Source: Trogon surrucura
Lineage: Eukaryota > Chordata > Aves > Trogoniformes > Trogonidae
Direction: 5' to 3'
NCBI GenBank assembly: GCA_020746105.1
Contig: CM036618.1
Span: forward strand, 16,413,001 to 16,477,000
DNA length: 64,000 nt
Shown: positions 1 through 13,600 of the stretch, in pieces
Layout of the letters: each line of letters opens with the position of its first letter
Position numbering within the stretch: the stretch's first letter is position 1
Position numbers and translations under genes: made by a program
The notes under the pieces: generated by a model
What the model was told of the DNA's origin: nothing
Database searches by the model: none
Seen by the model: the letters and a program-made list of their open reading frames with translations, nothing else

Positions 1-1438
1 CTCAGAATCGCCTTCCAACTCAAATTACTGTCAGTTTTATAGTTCCTTCCTAAAGATCCCACTTATTAAAAATCTACATAAATGCACTATTCATAACTGC
101 ATGTAACTGCAGTAACAATAGCTCCTCACAACCATTTTATCTACACATGAGTAAATACAGTAACTGTGCAGTCAAACACTAAAAGGACCCTTTAGAAATC
201 CCTGATGTATTTTACACTATGATAGTATTACTCAAGTCAGTAGAGTTGTGCATATGCATAAATGCACAAAATTTCCTCTTGTCTATTTTTTTTAGGGCTA
301 CTCCCCACATCCATTAGAAACCGGGAATATTTATAGCACTCTTACAGGATTTATAAAGTTAAATTAAGGAATTTTCCACACAAGGTTTTGTTTCCCAAGT
401 GCCATTGCACTACTTAGTTGGGCAGACCCTCATCTGGCATAAATGAGCATGATTCAGTGGAGGAAGGTTGACTCACAGCAACTGAGATTCTGGCCCCAGA
501 TGCCTATATTTACCCATATTCCTTCAATCTCATGGTATCATATTCCAGCTCAGGTAACAATTCCAGAACCGAAACAAACTCGTTTCATGTGCTGAATGGG
601 TTAGAGCTGAAAGGATGAAGACAGTAACAGTACGATGCCCTTCCACAGAGTTTGTTTTTTACAAACGTGGTGGGAACATTAAGAGCTGTAAAAGCTCAGC
701 CAGAAGGGAAATGAAAGGTTCTAACACAAAATGTTCTGGGAGCAGCATATGTGGGAAGGTCATTACACAGCTGTTTTGGTAAAGAAGTTTAATAAAACCA
801 GCAAGACTGAATTTCATTTCATATTCAAGTCAGGTGAAAAGGTAACAACAGTTTCTCCCTCCTGAACAACACAACCTTAGCATCACATTTCTGTCTGACC
901 TACGGTTGAGTTTAAGTACGACCTTGACTTTACACCCAAACTCATCAGAGAGAGCCAGCAGCTCCCGAAATCTAATGTCAGCTTCTCCCATTCTGTTTCC
1001 TTGATTATTGTTTCTCTGCCTCAGCTTATCAGTTGAAAGTGAACCAAAGCATTTGTATTTTGAAATGCTTTCTTAGGATTTGCTAATATTTGTAAAACAC
1101 TCTTGTGGAAGAAATTTGCTGTAGGAAGGGTCAAATTAAGGCAGACTGAGAAAACACTTCTTAAAGAAAAATGTGCTCTGTGTTAATTCAGAATCTACTG
1201 TAATTCACAGACTATATTAGTATTAGGACAACTCTGGTATTGTTCTCCAGGCACTTTACTTGAAACCTCTAATAATAGCTCTCTGTGACTAAGAATTTGA
1301 TTTTAACACTATAGCAATCTAATGCCTGATTATTCAAAATATAACTATATAACTGTTATTAAGGAATGCATCAATGAACTCATCCAAAACACTGCCTATA
1401 CATTGCTAGAGCTGCTTGAAGTTTATTTTGTTCAGTAC
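1..1438. other. GREB1 intron after exon 31 (partial)
   Basis: No coding similarity on either strand. The final GREB1 exon was looked for here and not found. No repeat was recognised. Confidence 0.7.
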
Positions 1439-1639
1439 CTGTGGTCCTAAGTTAAGGTAACAGTCCACAGATAGCACTGGATGGCTGTAGTTCTTCAGTG
1501 AGAGAGGGAAGAAGCGATGGCTGTGATACTGGAGATATTTTTCAAGGAGCAACTGAGCAGGTGCTGCCAAGAAGGTGTGCTTGCTGTCAGGAGCACAAAT
1601 GTACTGAGCGGAGGAGATTGAAACCGGAGTGTCAGACAC
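1439..1639 (-). CDS. GREB1: GREB1 coding exon 31 (last in window)
   Basis: 201 nt, phase 0 in and out. Encodes [60 protein letters not shown] and YLNLGPQ. The donor ACAG|gtactg means a further exon follows (human ISVCYVSSRP to the end), which lies left of position 1. Confidence 0.96.
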
Positions 1640-4600
1640 CTGTGAGCAAAAAATATTTCTCATACAGACCAATCCTGATCGACCAAGTTGTACTCATTTG
1701 AATATTGGTTTGTATAAAATATATATCTCTGTCCTAGAAATGTAAGATTTATATAAGAAGAAAAGTCATTCAGCTGAAAATATCTACCACCAAAAAAGTT
1801 TCAAGGTTTCACAGAATTACATTAGTATTTATAGAGTCTTTGAGGTTTCTCCTTTGAATCCCAATTACTCCCACATATGAAGTTACATAAAGATGAGCAA
1901 TTCAATAGCTATAGATAAAAACTCATGGTGAGTGGTTACTTGGATCATAAAGAGACACTTCAGGTGTTTTAAAACTTTTAAAGGAATATTATTATGGAAA
2001 GGTGCATTTATGCCACAATTATTGTGGAAATAAATAAAAAAACCCCAAACACTTGGCAGGCATATCCTATGACTGGCAACCGGTGATGCACAAAAATACC
2101 TCAGCTCTCCTAGTTACAGGATACAAAAAAGGAAAACTGAATTTTGATAACAATGCAACAGGTCTCAGTTCCACCTTAGACTTAATGTGGAAGGATCGCT
2201 GTCCTCCTACTGCGATTTGTTTTTTCATGACACTGAAGTGATTGAACCGACAGATGAGGAGGCCGGCACTGTGGACGCGCAAGTTGAAGTCAACATCATC
2301 GCACATAAATCTGGAAAGAACAAAATCATAGCAGTTCAGCGGAAGGTTTCTATCACATGCTAACAGATACAAACACTCGGGGTCTTTGATCAGCACCATA
2401 GAAAGAACAGGTATCAAACACACTGACCCTCCACCTGCACGGATCAGTCAGGGAAGAAGGTTTCAGCTTTGTAACAATGAATGAGCCTAGAATGAATGTG
2501 AGATCACAGTGAGGGAGGAGATCACTTAGGGTGGGAAACAACCAGAAACACAGAGGAAAGTAGAAAATAGCAAATTGCCAGGGAAAACAACGAGGAGTTA
2601 AAATATTTTCTTTGCCTTTTACTACAATAATGCAATTATAGGAAATAGCTACATATATTACTAGCACAAATGAGGTCAAGGAAATTAATTCCTTTGGCTT
2701 TCAAGGTAATGGTTGAGTCCCTGCATTTGGTTTGTCAAATGCACAGAGGTCTCTGGCTATTCATTTTCTTCTTAGAATATGATTATCCAGTAAATATTTC
2801 AATGTTCTCTATAGAAATAATGTCACTTTACATTAGTAAACTATTTGAAGACAAGGAGTCTTTTCTTAATACAACAGAACTGCTGAGACACAGGAATAAA
2901 TTAAGCAGAATCAGGCCAAACACCCCAGAGCTAAATTTGACCCATTTTAAAAATAGAACAGAATAAAAGTTAAACTTCTAAAGCTGACTAAATTAAAATA
3001 CTCTGGCCTTTGGAAAATTCAGACTCAGTTCTCCATTTTGAATGTGTATATTACACAGCAAACAGGATGATGTGTGGAATCATCAGATTAACATTCAGGG
3101 CTTAGATTTAAGAGAGCTGAGCAGTAATTACAAGAGTCGACATCAATGAGAAACACGACATTTAATTATAGAGGTGGTATCCCTGGCTGTACGTGTCTCT
3201 GTGTTTTATAATGTTGCTTTTTCCTTGCCAGCCCAGGCTTGGAATGTCATGCAATACTTCAGGCTCAACAGCAGCCGCACAGAGGATGTGCTGAGCCACG
3301 CACGGTTCAAAGACACAGCCAGGAAATGGGTGGTGTGATCTGGCATTCCTGCCCTGTTCACATTGTTGCCTGTACTCGTATCATTTTGCTTTATTGTCGT
3401 TCTCTTCATTAGCCCTTCATAGTGCTTCGTAAGGTAACACAGCCTGGGAGCACAGCTCTGTACAACGAGATGCACAGGAGCAAGTTTCAAACGCTCTTTT
3501 AAAGTGTTGGGCTCATGGTGATAGAAATACAGTCATCTGTTTATCCACAGAATAATAAAAGTAGAAATGCTTCCCAGTAGTTACAAGTGAACTTTGACTT
3601 CCAAAGACATCTTCCCGAGAGTTCTAGAGCAGTACAGTGACTGATGTTCAGTTATCTAAGTCTAGGTGTGTAGAGCCATTTTAGATTACCTGGGGTATCT
3701 CACCTGGCTTACAGAGAAACACGTGTGCATTTCATGTCATACCTGTTAGCCCCATGTGGACATCTTGCATATTCTGAGATGCCTAAAGAGTGGCTTTAGA
3801 CAAGAGAATCCCACTCTAGTGACAACTATTTCATTCTGCTGTAATAAATGCTTGCCCCCTTGGAAACGGGGCCAAAGCCACAGTTCATTTCACATAGATC
3901 AGTGAAATTACCTAGTGAATACAGGTGTGGTAACTGTGGTGATACTGTGTATGGCAATATTGTAATCTGATATATCCTCTGTGACATGATAAACAAAAAA
4001 ATGTGATTTCTGAGACAGATGAATGTGAGAAACAACCACCAATGTTAACAAGGTTTATTTATTCCTTTTTTTCTGATGGTTCTGATGAGCACACATATGC
4101 TCCAGTGTTGTGCTGTGCAGCATGCTATAGTTCAATTCCGTGTCACAACAAGACTTGGTTACACACCGTTCACCGATACACTCCTGTTTCATTTCAAAGG
4201 GAGTGGAGGTAAATGTGCAGGAGGGGAGGTACAGAGTTTACCAAAAGGCCACTTAGACTGGACAGCTGGGGGACTAATACTGCAGGGCCCACTGCTGAGT
4301 GTGTCCATCCTGTAATTCAACTGTTACTGGAACTTTTATTTGGAACTATGGAAATTAATGTCTTTTTCCAACTGTTGACAATTTGGAGAGGATTTGAACC
4401 ATCAACAGGAAAACAAAATCTATCTGCATCCCATTAACAACCGACCAAAAAACCCCAGAGCTTTTGTAAATCTTCCTTTATTCTGTTCATTGAAAGATGC
4501 TACTGATGCACTTACCTGTTCTGGTTGTACTGCACATTCTGTGTCAGATCGACATTCAGCATAATGAAATCGTGCACATGGCAGCAGGAAAATGGTTCCT

Positions 4601-7600
4601 TGATCTCCGCACTGCTTGTTTTACTGGACCACTTTCTCATCCCGATTAAAGCATAGTGAGTGACATTGGGAGTTGCTTCAATATGTTGCAGAATTTGCTT
4701 CAAGGAAACATTCCTTTCCGTCCACATATAGTCACTGCCATAATTATGAGAATGTGTTAATTTTAAAGCATATAAAGAATATTCAGAATCTCATCCAGCT
4801 GAAGAGCAGTTCTTAACAGTTGAAAGTAGTTATGAGTACCAGGTAGATAACTGCAGTGTTGTCTTACTTTACAGGAATTTTCTGTCTCTCACTATAAGCA
4901 AAACTAAAAAATTAACTAGTGTTTATGTGGTGGGGACTGGTGTGGCAGGTCTGAAACTTAGTCTGGATCTTTCAAAATATTCACTCAGATATGCAAACTT
5001 TTAAAAGTACCTGGATGATATTCCAAATGACTCTTGGATGGTTGCTGACTTTGTGCCATAACTTAAGTGCAAAGTTATAATATCCTCCTAGCCCATCCCT
5101 AGAGTCTGTAAATCTCAGTTTTCTATGAGTTTAATCCTCTTTGAAGGTTTGCTATAAATCCTGTATAGTACTTTTCCAGGAATAGATAAAAATATCTAGT
5201 ACAAACAATGTTCTAAAATGATGAAAAACAAAAATACTTGTTTGGGGAGCTAATAAAGGAGCCACAAATACTGTGACTGACAAAAGAGATGGAGGAAATC
5301 AGCTGCACAATTGGAAGAGAAATGTCTTTTAGCTTTCTTAGAAAAACCTTGTTAAAAATGTATTTGTGAATGTCCATGCTTGCCCAGAGTATCAAGGACT
5401 GTTTACAGATTCTGAAACTTGCAGTCCAAGTAACTTTAGTTTGAAGTGGAGTCAAGCTATACAGTACAAGCTGCAGTGCACTTAAATCCTGAGGGGATAG
5501 GAATGACAAACAGGCACTCAGCTATGTGCTATTTAAAGGCAGATATCTAGGGAAAATACTTCTCTGATTAGGCAAATATTATTCTCTGTTTGCCCAGAGT
5601 AAAAATTGCAGCACAATGAATATAATTTCAAAACCAACAGGCAGTGAAAAGTTGAGAGAGAGATCAGCTGAAAAAGCATATATTACTCTATTTACCTTTT
5701 CCTGTCTCCTGAACAATCAACTTCTACCGAATTCCACATAACACAGGAGTCATCTGAAATGACTATGAAAGGCCAAATATCCTGGGGTTTTATCCCCAGT
5801 TCCTCCTGCCGATTTCGCTCAAGCTCCAAGTTATGATAGGACAACTCTTTTATCAGGAAATGTGCAGCACCTGAAACCAAGGACATAAATCATCACATTA
5901 AAGGGGGCAGAAATTGTTTGCTTTTAATGTGGAAGCCTTTTGAAGTGAATATTTCTGCAGACCAGGGTCTGAATCACTCCGAAGATTTTAACATCTTAAC
6001 CACTCCCCAGAGTCAACTTACTTTGTCTTATAGGACCCCATTGGAAAGCAGACAAAATGAAGCCTGACTGCTGTGGTAAAGAGTTGCTGTGGTAAAGAGC
6101 TGCTAGTGTCCCTCAGGTTTAGTGACTGATTCTTTTAACCTCACAAATATTTGGCTGCACTAGATTTTGATTGATCAGCTAAATAACATCGGAAAAGTTT
6201 CCCCTGATGAGCTACTTCAAATGTTTGTCACTACTGCTATCTATAAGTTGCTCGATCAGTAAAGGCAAGGTGTTGAGAATTTCACAGATATTATATTAGC
6301 AGAACTAACCTGAGAGATGTTCCTAGTCAGTGCATCGCTGTCTGTGCACATAGTACATAACTTACTCCCATGAGGAAACAGAGCAGTTAAATCCCACTGA
6401 GTTAACGCCCTCATCTCCTTTTAAAATCGATAGAGCAGTGGAGGTATTTCTAGGGTGCAATTCATCTAGCTTGTTTTAGGTGTCCTGGATTAAATGAATT
6501 ACACCTTCAGCTGTGACACATTGTCTTCAAAGGGAATCCACACCACCAGATCAGATATGCTAGCTGCAAGGTGCTCTTCTGCATTTCACTGTTGACTAAC
6601 AACACCTCAAGCGCCCAAGTCGTGTTTCTGCATTTGTTAGAACTTTTTGTTATACTCACCTACTCCTGCACTGTTGAAAATGCTTGGAAGAACAAGCATG
6701 ATATGGTTGGGCCAATACTTCTTATATATGGCCATTTCATATTCCTTGACAACTAAAACGTGCAAATGACTGGCTCCATCCATTGCATGATATAAATTGA
6801 AAAGTCCATGTTCATGACGACCAGTGGTGGGTGTAAAAGTGGGGCTTTTTATGTAATCTTCACTCTGTACATAAAAAGCAGTGAGAGTTTCTGTATTAGG
6901 CTGAAGGATGTTTAAACAAAGAGAACAAGATGCTTCAGGAAAAGAAATCAGATTCACTGATGCTAGACAAACTCCTACATTTTAAATCAGCTTACCAGGA
7001 AAATAAGCAACTTTTGTAAGAACTGATTAAAAACTCTATCATTTAGCTTATTCAACTGGCGAGAGTACAGGCCTGGACAGGACTTCTAACCTTAACCTGC
7101 CAAGTGCACAAGGACCTTGAGGCTAGTTCTGGAAAGGATTTATGTCCATGACATAAGACAGTAAGAAACACCTCACTCCAAAACTGCAGTACAACCCTTC
7201 TGGCTGGATGTCACCCAATCCCACAGGCACTGAAACTCACTAGGTGCTTCCAAGACTGGTAGTACAGCTTCTGAAAGCTCTGCATCTACAGACATTCAGG
7301 ACTGTTCCAGTCTGGTCCAATGCTTTTAACCTGGTTCCTCCAAAGGAAAGAATAAAAGTGTGCCATTTTACAGACTCTTCAAACCCCTCACAATTAAGCA
7401 CTCCAGATTTAAAACTGCCAAAGCACAAAATGGTGGATTTGATGCCAGTGGAGTTCACAAAAGGGAATTTAAAGTGGATCAAGAAAAATACAGCAGTGTA
7501 ATAATCCAGGTTTATATCCCACAGCTCTTTTCAAGCTCGCAGCAAGATTGCACACTGTTTCAGAGCAAGTGAACAGAAAAGAAAAAAAAAGGAAAGGGAA

Positions 7601-10600
7601 GGGAAAGGGAGAATAAATAGTTTTGGCAAAGCCTTAAAGCAGATCAGTGGCAGAAGTGGGAAAGGAATCCACAAGGACACAGTGTGCAGTTCTGACTGCG
7701 TAGCCAAGCACAAGTTTATTGGATGAGGAAGAGCAGGAGGCTTCATCCTCACATCGCACAGTTACCGCTGTGTTGCTGCCTGGGTTATCCTGTTTCAAAC
7801 TTGAACTGGGCATAAAAGCTTGAACTGGAGGGTGTTACTAATTGATTATTGTTAATTTGAAGCAGCTTATTTTCTCTAGGATAGAAGTGCTACTGTTTAC
7901 TACTGCTCCACAAATTGATTCAATACGCCAAGCAGTATGGCCTGAGCAAGACACAGCTTCATCTTAGAGAAGGACATTAGAGTCACTGTAAAGGCCAGTG
8001 CCAGAGTTTGCATTGCCTTTCAGATGAATGACCTTACAAAGTGTTTTCTACAAGCGTGACAATTCTTTGGACAGGCTTGAAGGCATGACAAAAATTCTTT
8101 GAAAGCTTCCTTTGTATATGAGAGCAACTGACCACTTATGCGGAGTAAGACAGGATAATCCAACTGCCTTCCCCTACAGTAAGAGATTGCTTCCTTTTAG
8201 TAACTATATGATAAACAAAACCAAGCCTCTGAAGTTCTTTGCTAAAATCATTCTCAATTCAACCTTCTGTCCTCGTTTGAGCTAAACAGAACCAATTCTG
8301 TTCAGTGATTTTACTTTTCAGTTCAGTCTCTTCTGAGAGGCTGCACGTTCTGAAGTCAGCAGCATGGTTTTGCAGACAGTGTGTGCTACTGGCAGTGATA
8401 ACACCTGATGTTTACGGTTACTGCCAGGGATTGGGATGCAGAAAGGCTCTTGCTGATACTTGCTCATATAGTGACCAAGGTTGCTGCTGGATCTTGTGTG
8501 CCAGACTGGGGGTGCTGGGAAGTAAAAGGGGTCACAAGGAAATAACAGGTTACTCCTCTGGTGAGGAACAGGCAGCACAGGTGATCAACAAGAGTATGCC
8601 ATTCCATATATGTCATATTCAGTATAAAGCTGAGAGATCACGAAGGTTAAAGTTTCTTCTTCAATGGCTACCGACCAAGGAGGAATCGGTCTGTTCTGCC
8701 TTTGATCCTGACCCTGAGTTCCTGTATCCAGCTCCTCTCTGTTGCTGAGCCTGGGGCTTCCCCAGTGCCACCTGCTCTGCAGCATCAGTGGGGCTATTGG
8801 GAACAAGTGGAGTGGGGTTCAACATTGGTTTTGTATATATTTGTATATAGTTCATTATTTTAATTATTGTCTTACAAGTATTTTTATTGTTTTATTAAGG
8901 CTGTTTTAGTTTTCTTTTCCAATCCATAAGACTCTCTGGCTTATTCCCCTTCCCTCCCCATTTGGGGAGGGAGAGGGAGTTAGAGAGCATCTGTCAGCGT
9001 TCAGTGGCTGGCCCAGCCCTAACTCTTGACAACCCATAAACAAAGACTTTTTGCCCCATATAAGAGTGTTTATACCAAAAGATTGACCTTGATAATGAGC
9101 AAAAGAAACAGCTTATTGTTGGTTTGAAAGTTTTGCTTCATGTCTCCCTTTCTGGGGGAGAATAAAACTTAGCTTTTGACAGCAGGACTGGAAGTGTAAA
9201 GAAGCCTAATTCAACAAATTTTAAAACTGGTGGTGTCTCTCTCCTGTATATGGCCATAAATAAAATTGTCCATTTACCTTATCTGTGACTAGTGGTAGCC
9301 TCATGCTTTCCAATTGTCTTCCTGGTTGGCTAAAGACAAAATGATGCTCCTTTGACTTTGGAATGATGAAATGCAGCTGGATCTCTTCTCCCAGCATGGA
9401 ATAGGAAAAGGCAAATGCATGCAGAGTAGACTCATAAAGCTGAGAATGGGAAAAAAATAGGATAATTCCAGTGGTTAGAGTCAAGCTACAAGGTCTTAGC
9501 ACACATTTATATCATTACCAAGCAGACTACAATCAATTACTGTATTGCATTACATTTTATCTCATGATCTGCTAGGTGTTGAGCAATGCCCCCTAGGCGA
9601 GAGCATACACTAAAAATATATATAAATTAAACTGTTCTCTCATTTGAAACCATTGTTTCAGCTTCATCCTGCAGATGGTACCGATACTTACAGGTCATTC
9701 TCGGTTTTCAGAAATACCAACACATTAAATCCAGTATTTGCATTGCTAATACCTTTTTCCTCACTTCTTAATAGGCAGGAAATTGGAGTATTATTCTGAG
9801 TAATAAGTCTGTATGCCACACATAGACTACCCTATGCTGGACTACTGCTGTATCAGAAGTAGTATTTTTGCAGTTACTTAGGTGAAAAGTCCTAGTGGGA
9901 AAAGTTTACTGGGAGAGTAGTTTTAACTGGCAGCATACACATAGAATGCAGATTACAAGACTGAATAAGCCAGCGTACATGAGGTGAGGAACAGTCCTCT
10001 GATGTCCCCAAACCTGCAGTCTGGTCAAGGCAGGCAAACCTCAAGAAATAACAAATCTGTAAATTAGCTGGTTTTCCACACATACATACAAGTTCTAATC
10101 CAGTTCAAATACCATGAATGTATACAAAATTGTGTTTGGGTTGTCTCTGCTTTAGCTTCTGATCTGCAGAGTAATATCTGGAAATCTTTACCTGGTACCT
10201 GGGATTGAAACCCATATACTGATGACACTGTTCACAGTGATGGTAGGTGTTATATGCTGCATACTTGGACAATCTCATCCTAGTTGTTTGACGGGGTGTA
10301 TACATATCCTCTTGTCTCCTGCTCACTGATCTGTCTGTTAAAAAAGAAAAGGAAACAACTCAAATGTAACATATATCCAAGAACAGAATGTGTTCCCTTG
10401 TGACAAACTGTTTCTGTCACTGTAATTAGCTTCTAGGAACAATGGTAAGATTAAACACGTCCAAAACAAACTATGAATTAAGTCTGAGCATAGTATAAAT
10501 TGCTATGTTCAACAAAGGAGACTACAAATTCATTATTATGATAATTCTGTACAGACTTCACATAAGGCTGAGGTGTAAGCAAAGACAGATTACATTAAAA

Positions 10601-13600
10601 TTATTATTGTTGCTGTTATTATTGGTTGAATGCTTGCAAAACTAATAAATAGTAAAAAGACTAATGGGCTGAAACTGGAACATAAGAGGTTCCGCTTAAA
10701 CTCGAGAAGAAACTTCTTCTCAGTGAGGGTGACGGAACACTGGAACAGGCTGCCCAGAGAGGTTGTGGAGTCTCCTTCTCTGGAGACATTCAAGACCTGC
10801 CTGGACACGTTCCTGTGTGGCATAGTCTAGGCATTCCTGCTCTGGCAGGGGGATTGGACTTGATGATCTTTTGAGGTCCCTTCCAATCCCTAACATTCTA
10901 TGATTCTATGATTCTATGACAGGCATTTGCCATCCTGTGGAAGATATCATAGTAGATTATGTGAAATTAACTTGACGAATTTATTGAAGTTGCTCTTTAG
11001 CTAATATCCAGAAAAAGGATCTCCTTTATGGGAGACTGAAGGGAGATGAGATGTCATTTCTTCTGAAAAGGACTTTTGTTATGTCTTCTGGCCAAACCTT
11101 TCACTCAGATTTTCAGCATTACATCACGTTGTTCAGGATTGTTCCTTGTCCTGGCAAGCTTTGAAAATCACTAGGAGTGGAGTTTCCACAGTCTCTCTGC
11201 AACACCTCCTCCATGGTTTGACTACTTTTATTCTGGAAATATTTTTCATGTTACCTAATTGTAATTTCCCCTGTTGCAACTTGTGTCTGTTGTCTCTTGT
11301 CCTCATGCTGCCTATCTATAAAAGTTTGTGTCTATAAATTCCCCTTAGGAAGTTGAAGAAAGCAATTAGATGCCCCTGCTAGACTTCTCTAGATGGAACA
11401 AAGCCCATTCTCTTCAATTTTCTATGCATGTCATACTTCAGGCCTCTGTCCATTTTAATGGCCACCCACTAGACTCCTTCTGTGCGTCAATATCTGTCTT
11501 GTACTGGGAAGAATAATCATTTCCCTTGACCTGCTTGCTGGATTTTTAGTAAACCATTAACTCAGTGGAGAACGGGTGACTCATGCTCAAATTGTTTTCT
11601 TCTAGGATCATCAGGTCACCTTCCTGAAAGTCGCTATCTATACAGATGGCCCCAAGCTTGTGCAGCTGCAAAAAAAAGTATTCCATCCCAACTGCAAGAT
11701 CTTGCACTTACATTTGTTAAACTATATGAGATTCCTGTCTCTGAGGTTCCTTCTTGGAGGTTCCATTTCTCCACCCTGCTAAGGTCATTCTGGATGGCAG
11801 TGCTACCCTCCTGCACATTGACTGCTCCCCCAATCTGGTATCATCCATGAAGTTACTGATGTTGCATTCTGTTCCTTTGACCAGATTATTAACAGCTATC
11901 TCAAAATTTGCCTCACTACCAGTCTCAGCATTGCCACGCATACCCAGCTGTCAGCCAGATTCGTGCCACTCATCACACTGCAAGTTCAGTGGTCCAACCA
12001 AATCCCTATCCACTTAATAATCCACTTATCCAAATCATCTCCCTCCAGTTTTTGCTATATGGATGACACAGAAGACAGCAACAAAAGCCTTGATGAACTC
12101 AAGATAAAACCACTGCTCTTCCTTTGTCCATAGTGCCAGTCATCTCATCATAAAATGTGGTCATGTTTACCAGTCACGATTTGCCTATAGTAGATACATT
12201 CTAGCTGCTCCCAATCACTTTCCTGTCCTCCATGGTTTACAGGAGATTTTTTTTCCATAATTGTTTTGAGGACTGAGGGTAGGCTGACTGGGCTCTGTCT
12301 GCTTTGATCCTCCTTCTGTTCCTTTTTCCAACCATCAGGAACTTCCACCAGCTGTTACCTTTTAAACATGATAGGCAGTAGCCTCACAATGATGTTGACC
12401 AACTCCCTCAGCATTCTTGGATACATTCTACCCATGGGCTTCTGGCTAATTCAGAGAACTAATTCATAACTGAACACTCCGGCAATCTAGAACTGGACAT
12501 ATGCCATCTCATGCTTTCCAAACCTAACTCAAAACCTAAAAAAAAAAACTATAAACACTTTTGAGTACATAAATATATTTGCCCACACAAATCACTTCAT
12601 TGCTACAGAGCAGGACAATGCTACTACATAAAAACATTGAAATTCATGAACTTATTGTGGAGTCAGATCTTTTTTCACAGTTTTAATGACAGACTACCTA
12701 TATAATATTCCATAAAACATTTATCAGTCTCATACTCTGGTATTTAATCTGGAAAACTTTAAAGCTTTTTTTCCACTACTAGTTAGACAAGTGCAATTGT
12801 GATAATTTCACTCTGTTTAGAAGTTCAAAAGGATTCTCATGTTAAAAACAAATTAATGCATATAGGTGTACCAAAGAGTTTTTCAAACTCTAACCTTCAC
12901 TGCTTATAGTCTGAAGCTTTGAACAAATCAGACTTGCATCTTCATATTTCGGGTCATGGATAGTGTAGTCAAAAGGCATCTTCTTAAATGTCTCCAAATC
13001 TGGCCACATATCTCCAGGCTGATGGTAGTATTGATCAGATTCTTCTTTTGTGTCTATGATATTATTGAAAAATAATAATTCACATCATTACAGTGTTTAA
13101 AGCTCTTTATATTGCTATAGATGGTGTTGCTATGACTGTTATTCCTGCATCAATTTTTCTCTCATAATTCTGAGGAAGCAATACTATTATGCATCAAGAG
13201 GTGTACCTTTGAACAAATGTACCTCAGACCTCAGTACAATTCTGGCCGTTAAACCTTTGTTATCGATTAATGACCTCTGTAATCTTGCTGGAGCAGTTGG
13301 TGGGATGATGACAAAAACAATGCCAAGGGTCTGAAAAGGCTGGTCTACTGGCATCCAGGTATTTGGAGTCTTTCCACTGACCACTACATTTGTGAGTTCA
13401 GTTGAGGAAAGATAGATTACTCTCATTGAGGAAAATGAGTCCTTTAAAAGCTTTAGAAATTGCAGTATTAAATACAGTGCAGAGTTTAAGTCAGATTCCC
13501 CTTCTAGTGATAAGACCAGAGTAATCAAAGATAATATACCCTACAACAAGAGAAAAATAGTAAGTGGTATTGGCATAATGTACAGTGAAATGCCTTCTTC

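Larger units (their letters stand above)
6865..9277. other. GREB1 intron 26
   Basis: 2.4 kb. Holds a purine-rich stretch (7575-7613) and the solo LTR at 8268-9031. No exon recognised. Confidence 0.8.

Noticed and set aside
1-1438. Final GREB1 exon
   Set aside because: Searched on the minus strand for the ISVCYVSSRP and LFFLTGRHI regions and saw no match, so it must lie beyond the left edge.
8305-8748. 147-codon plus-strand open frame
   Set aside because: It lies inside the solo LTR, has no family resemblance and both strands are open; an accidental frame.
11754-12017. Open frames near 11.7-12.3 kb as a possible gene
   Set aside because: They fall in an old diverged CR1 fragment.
12159-12171. 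GGTCATGTTTACC as an estrogen response element
   Set aside because: One half-site is mismatched and it lies in a decayed CR1; likely chance.
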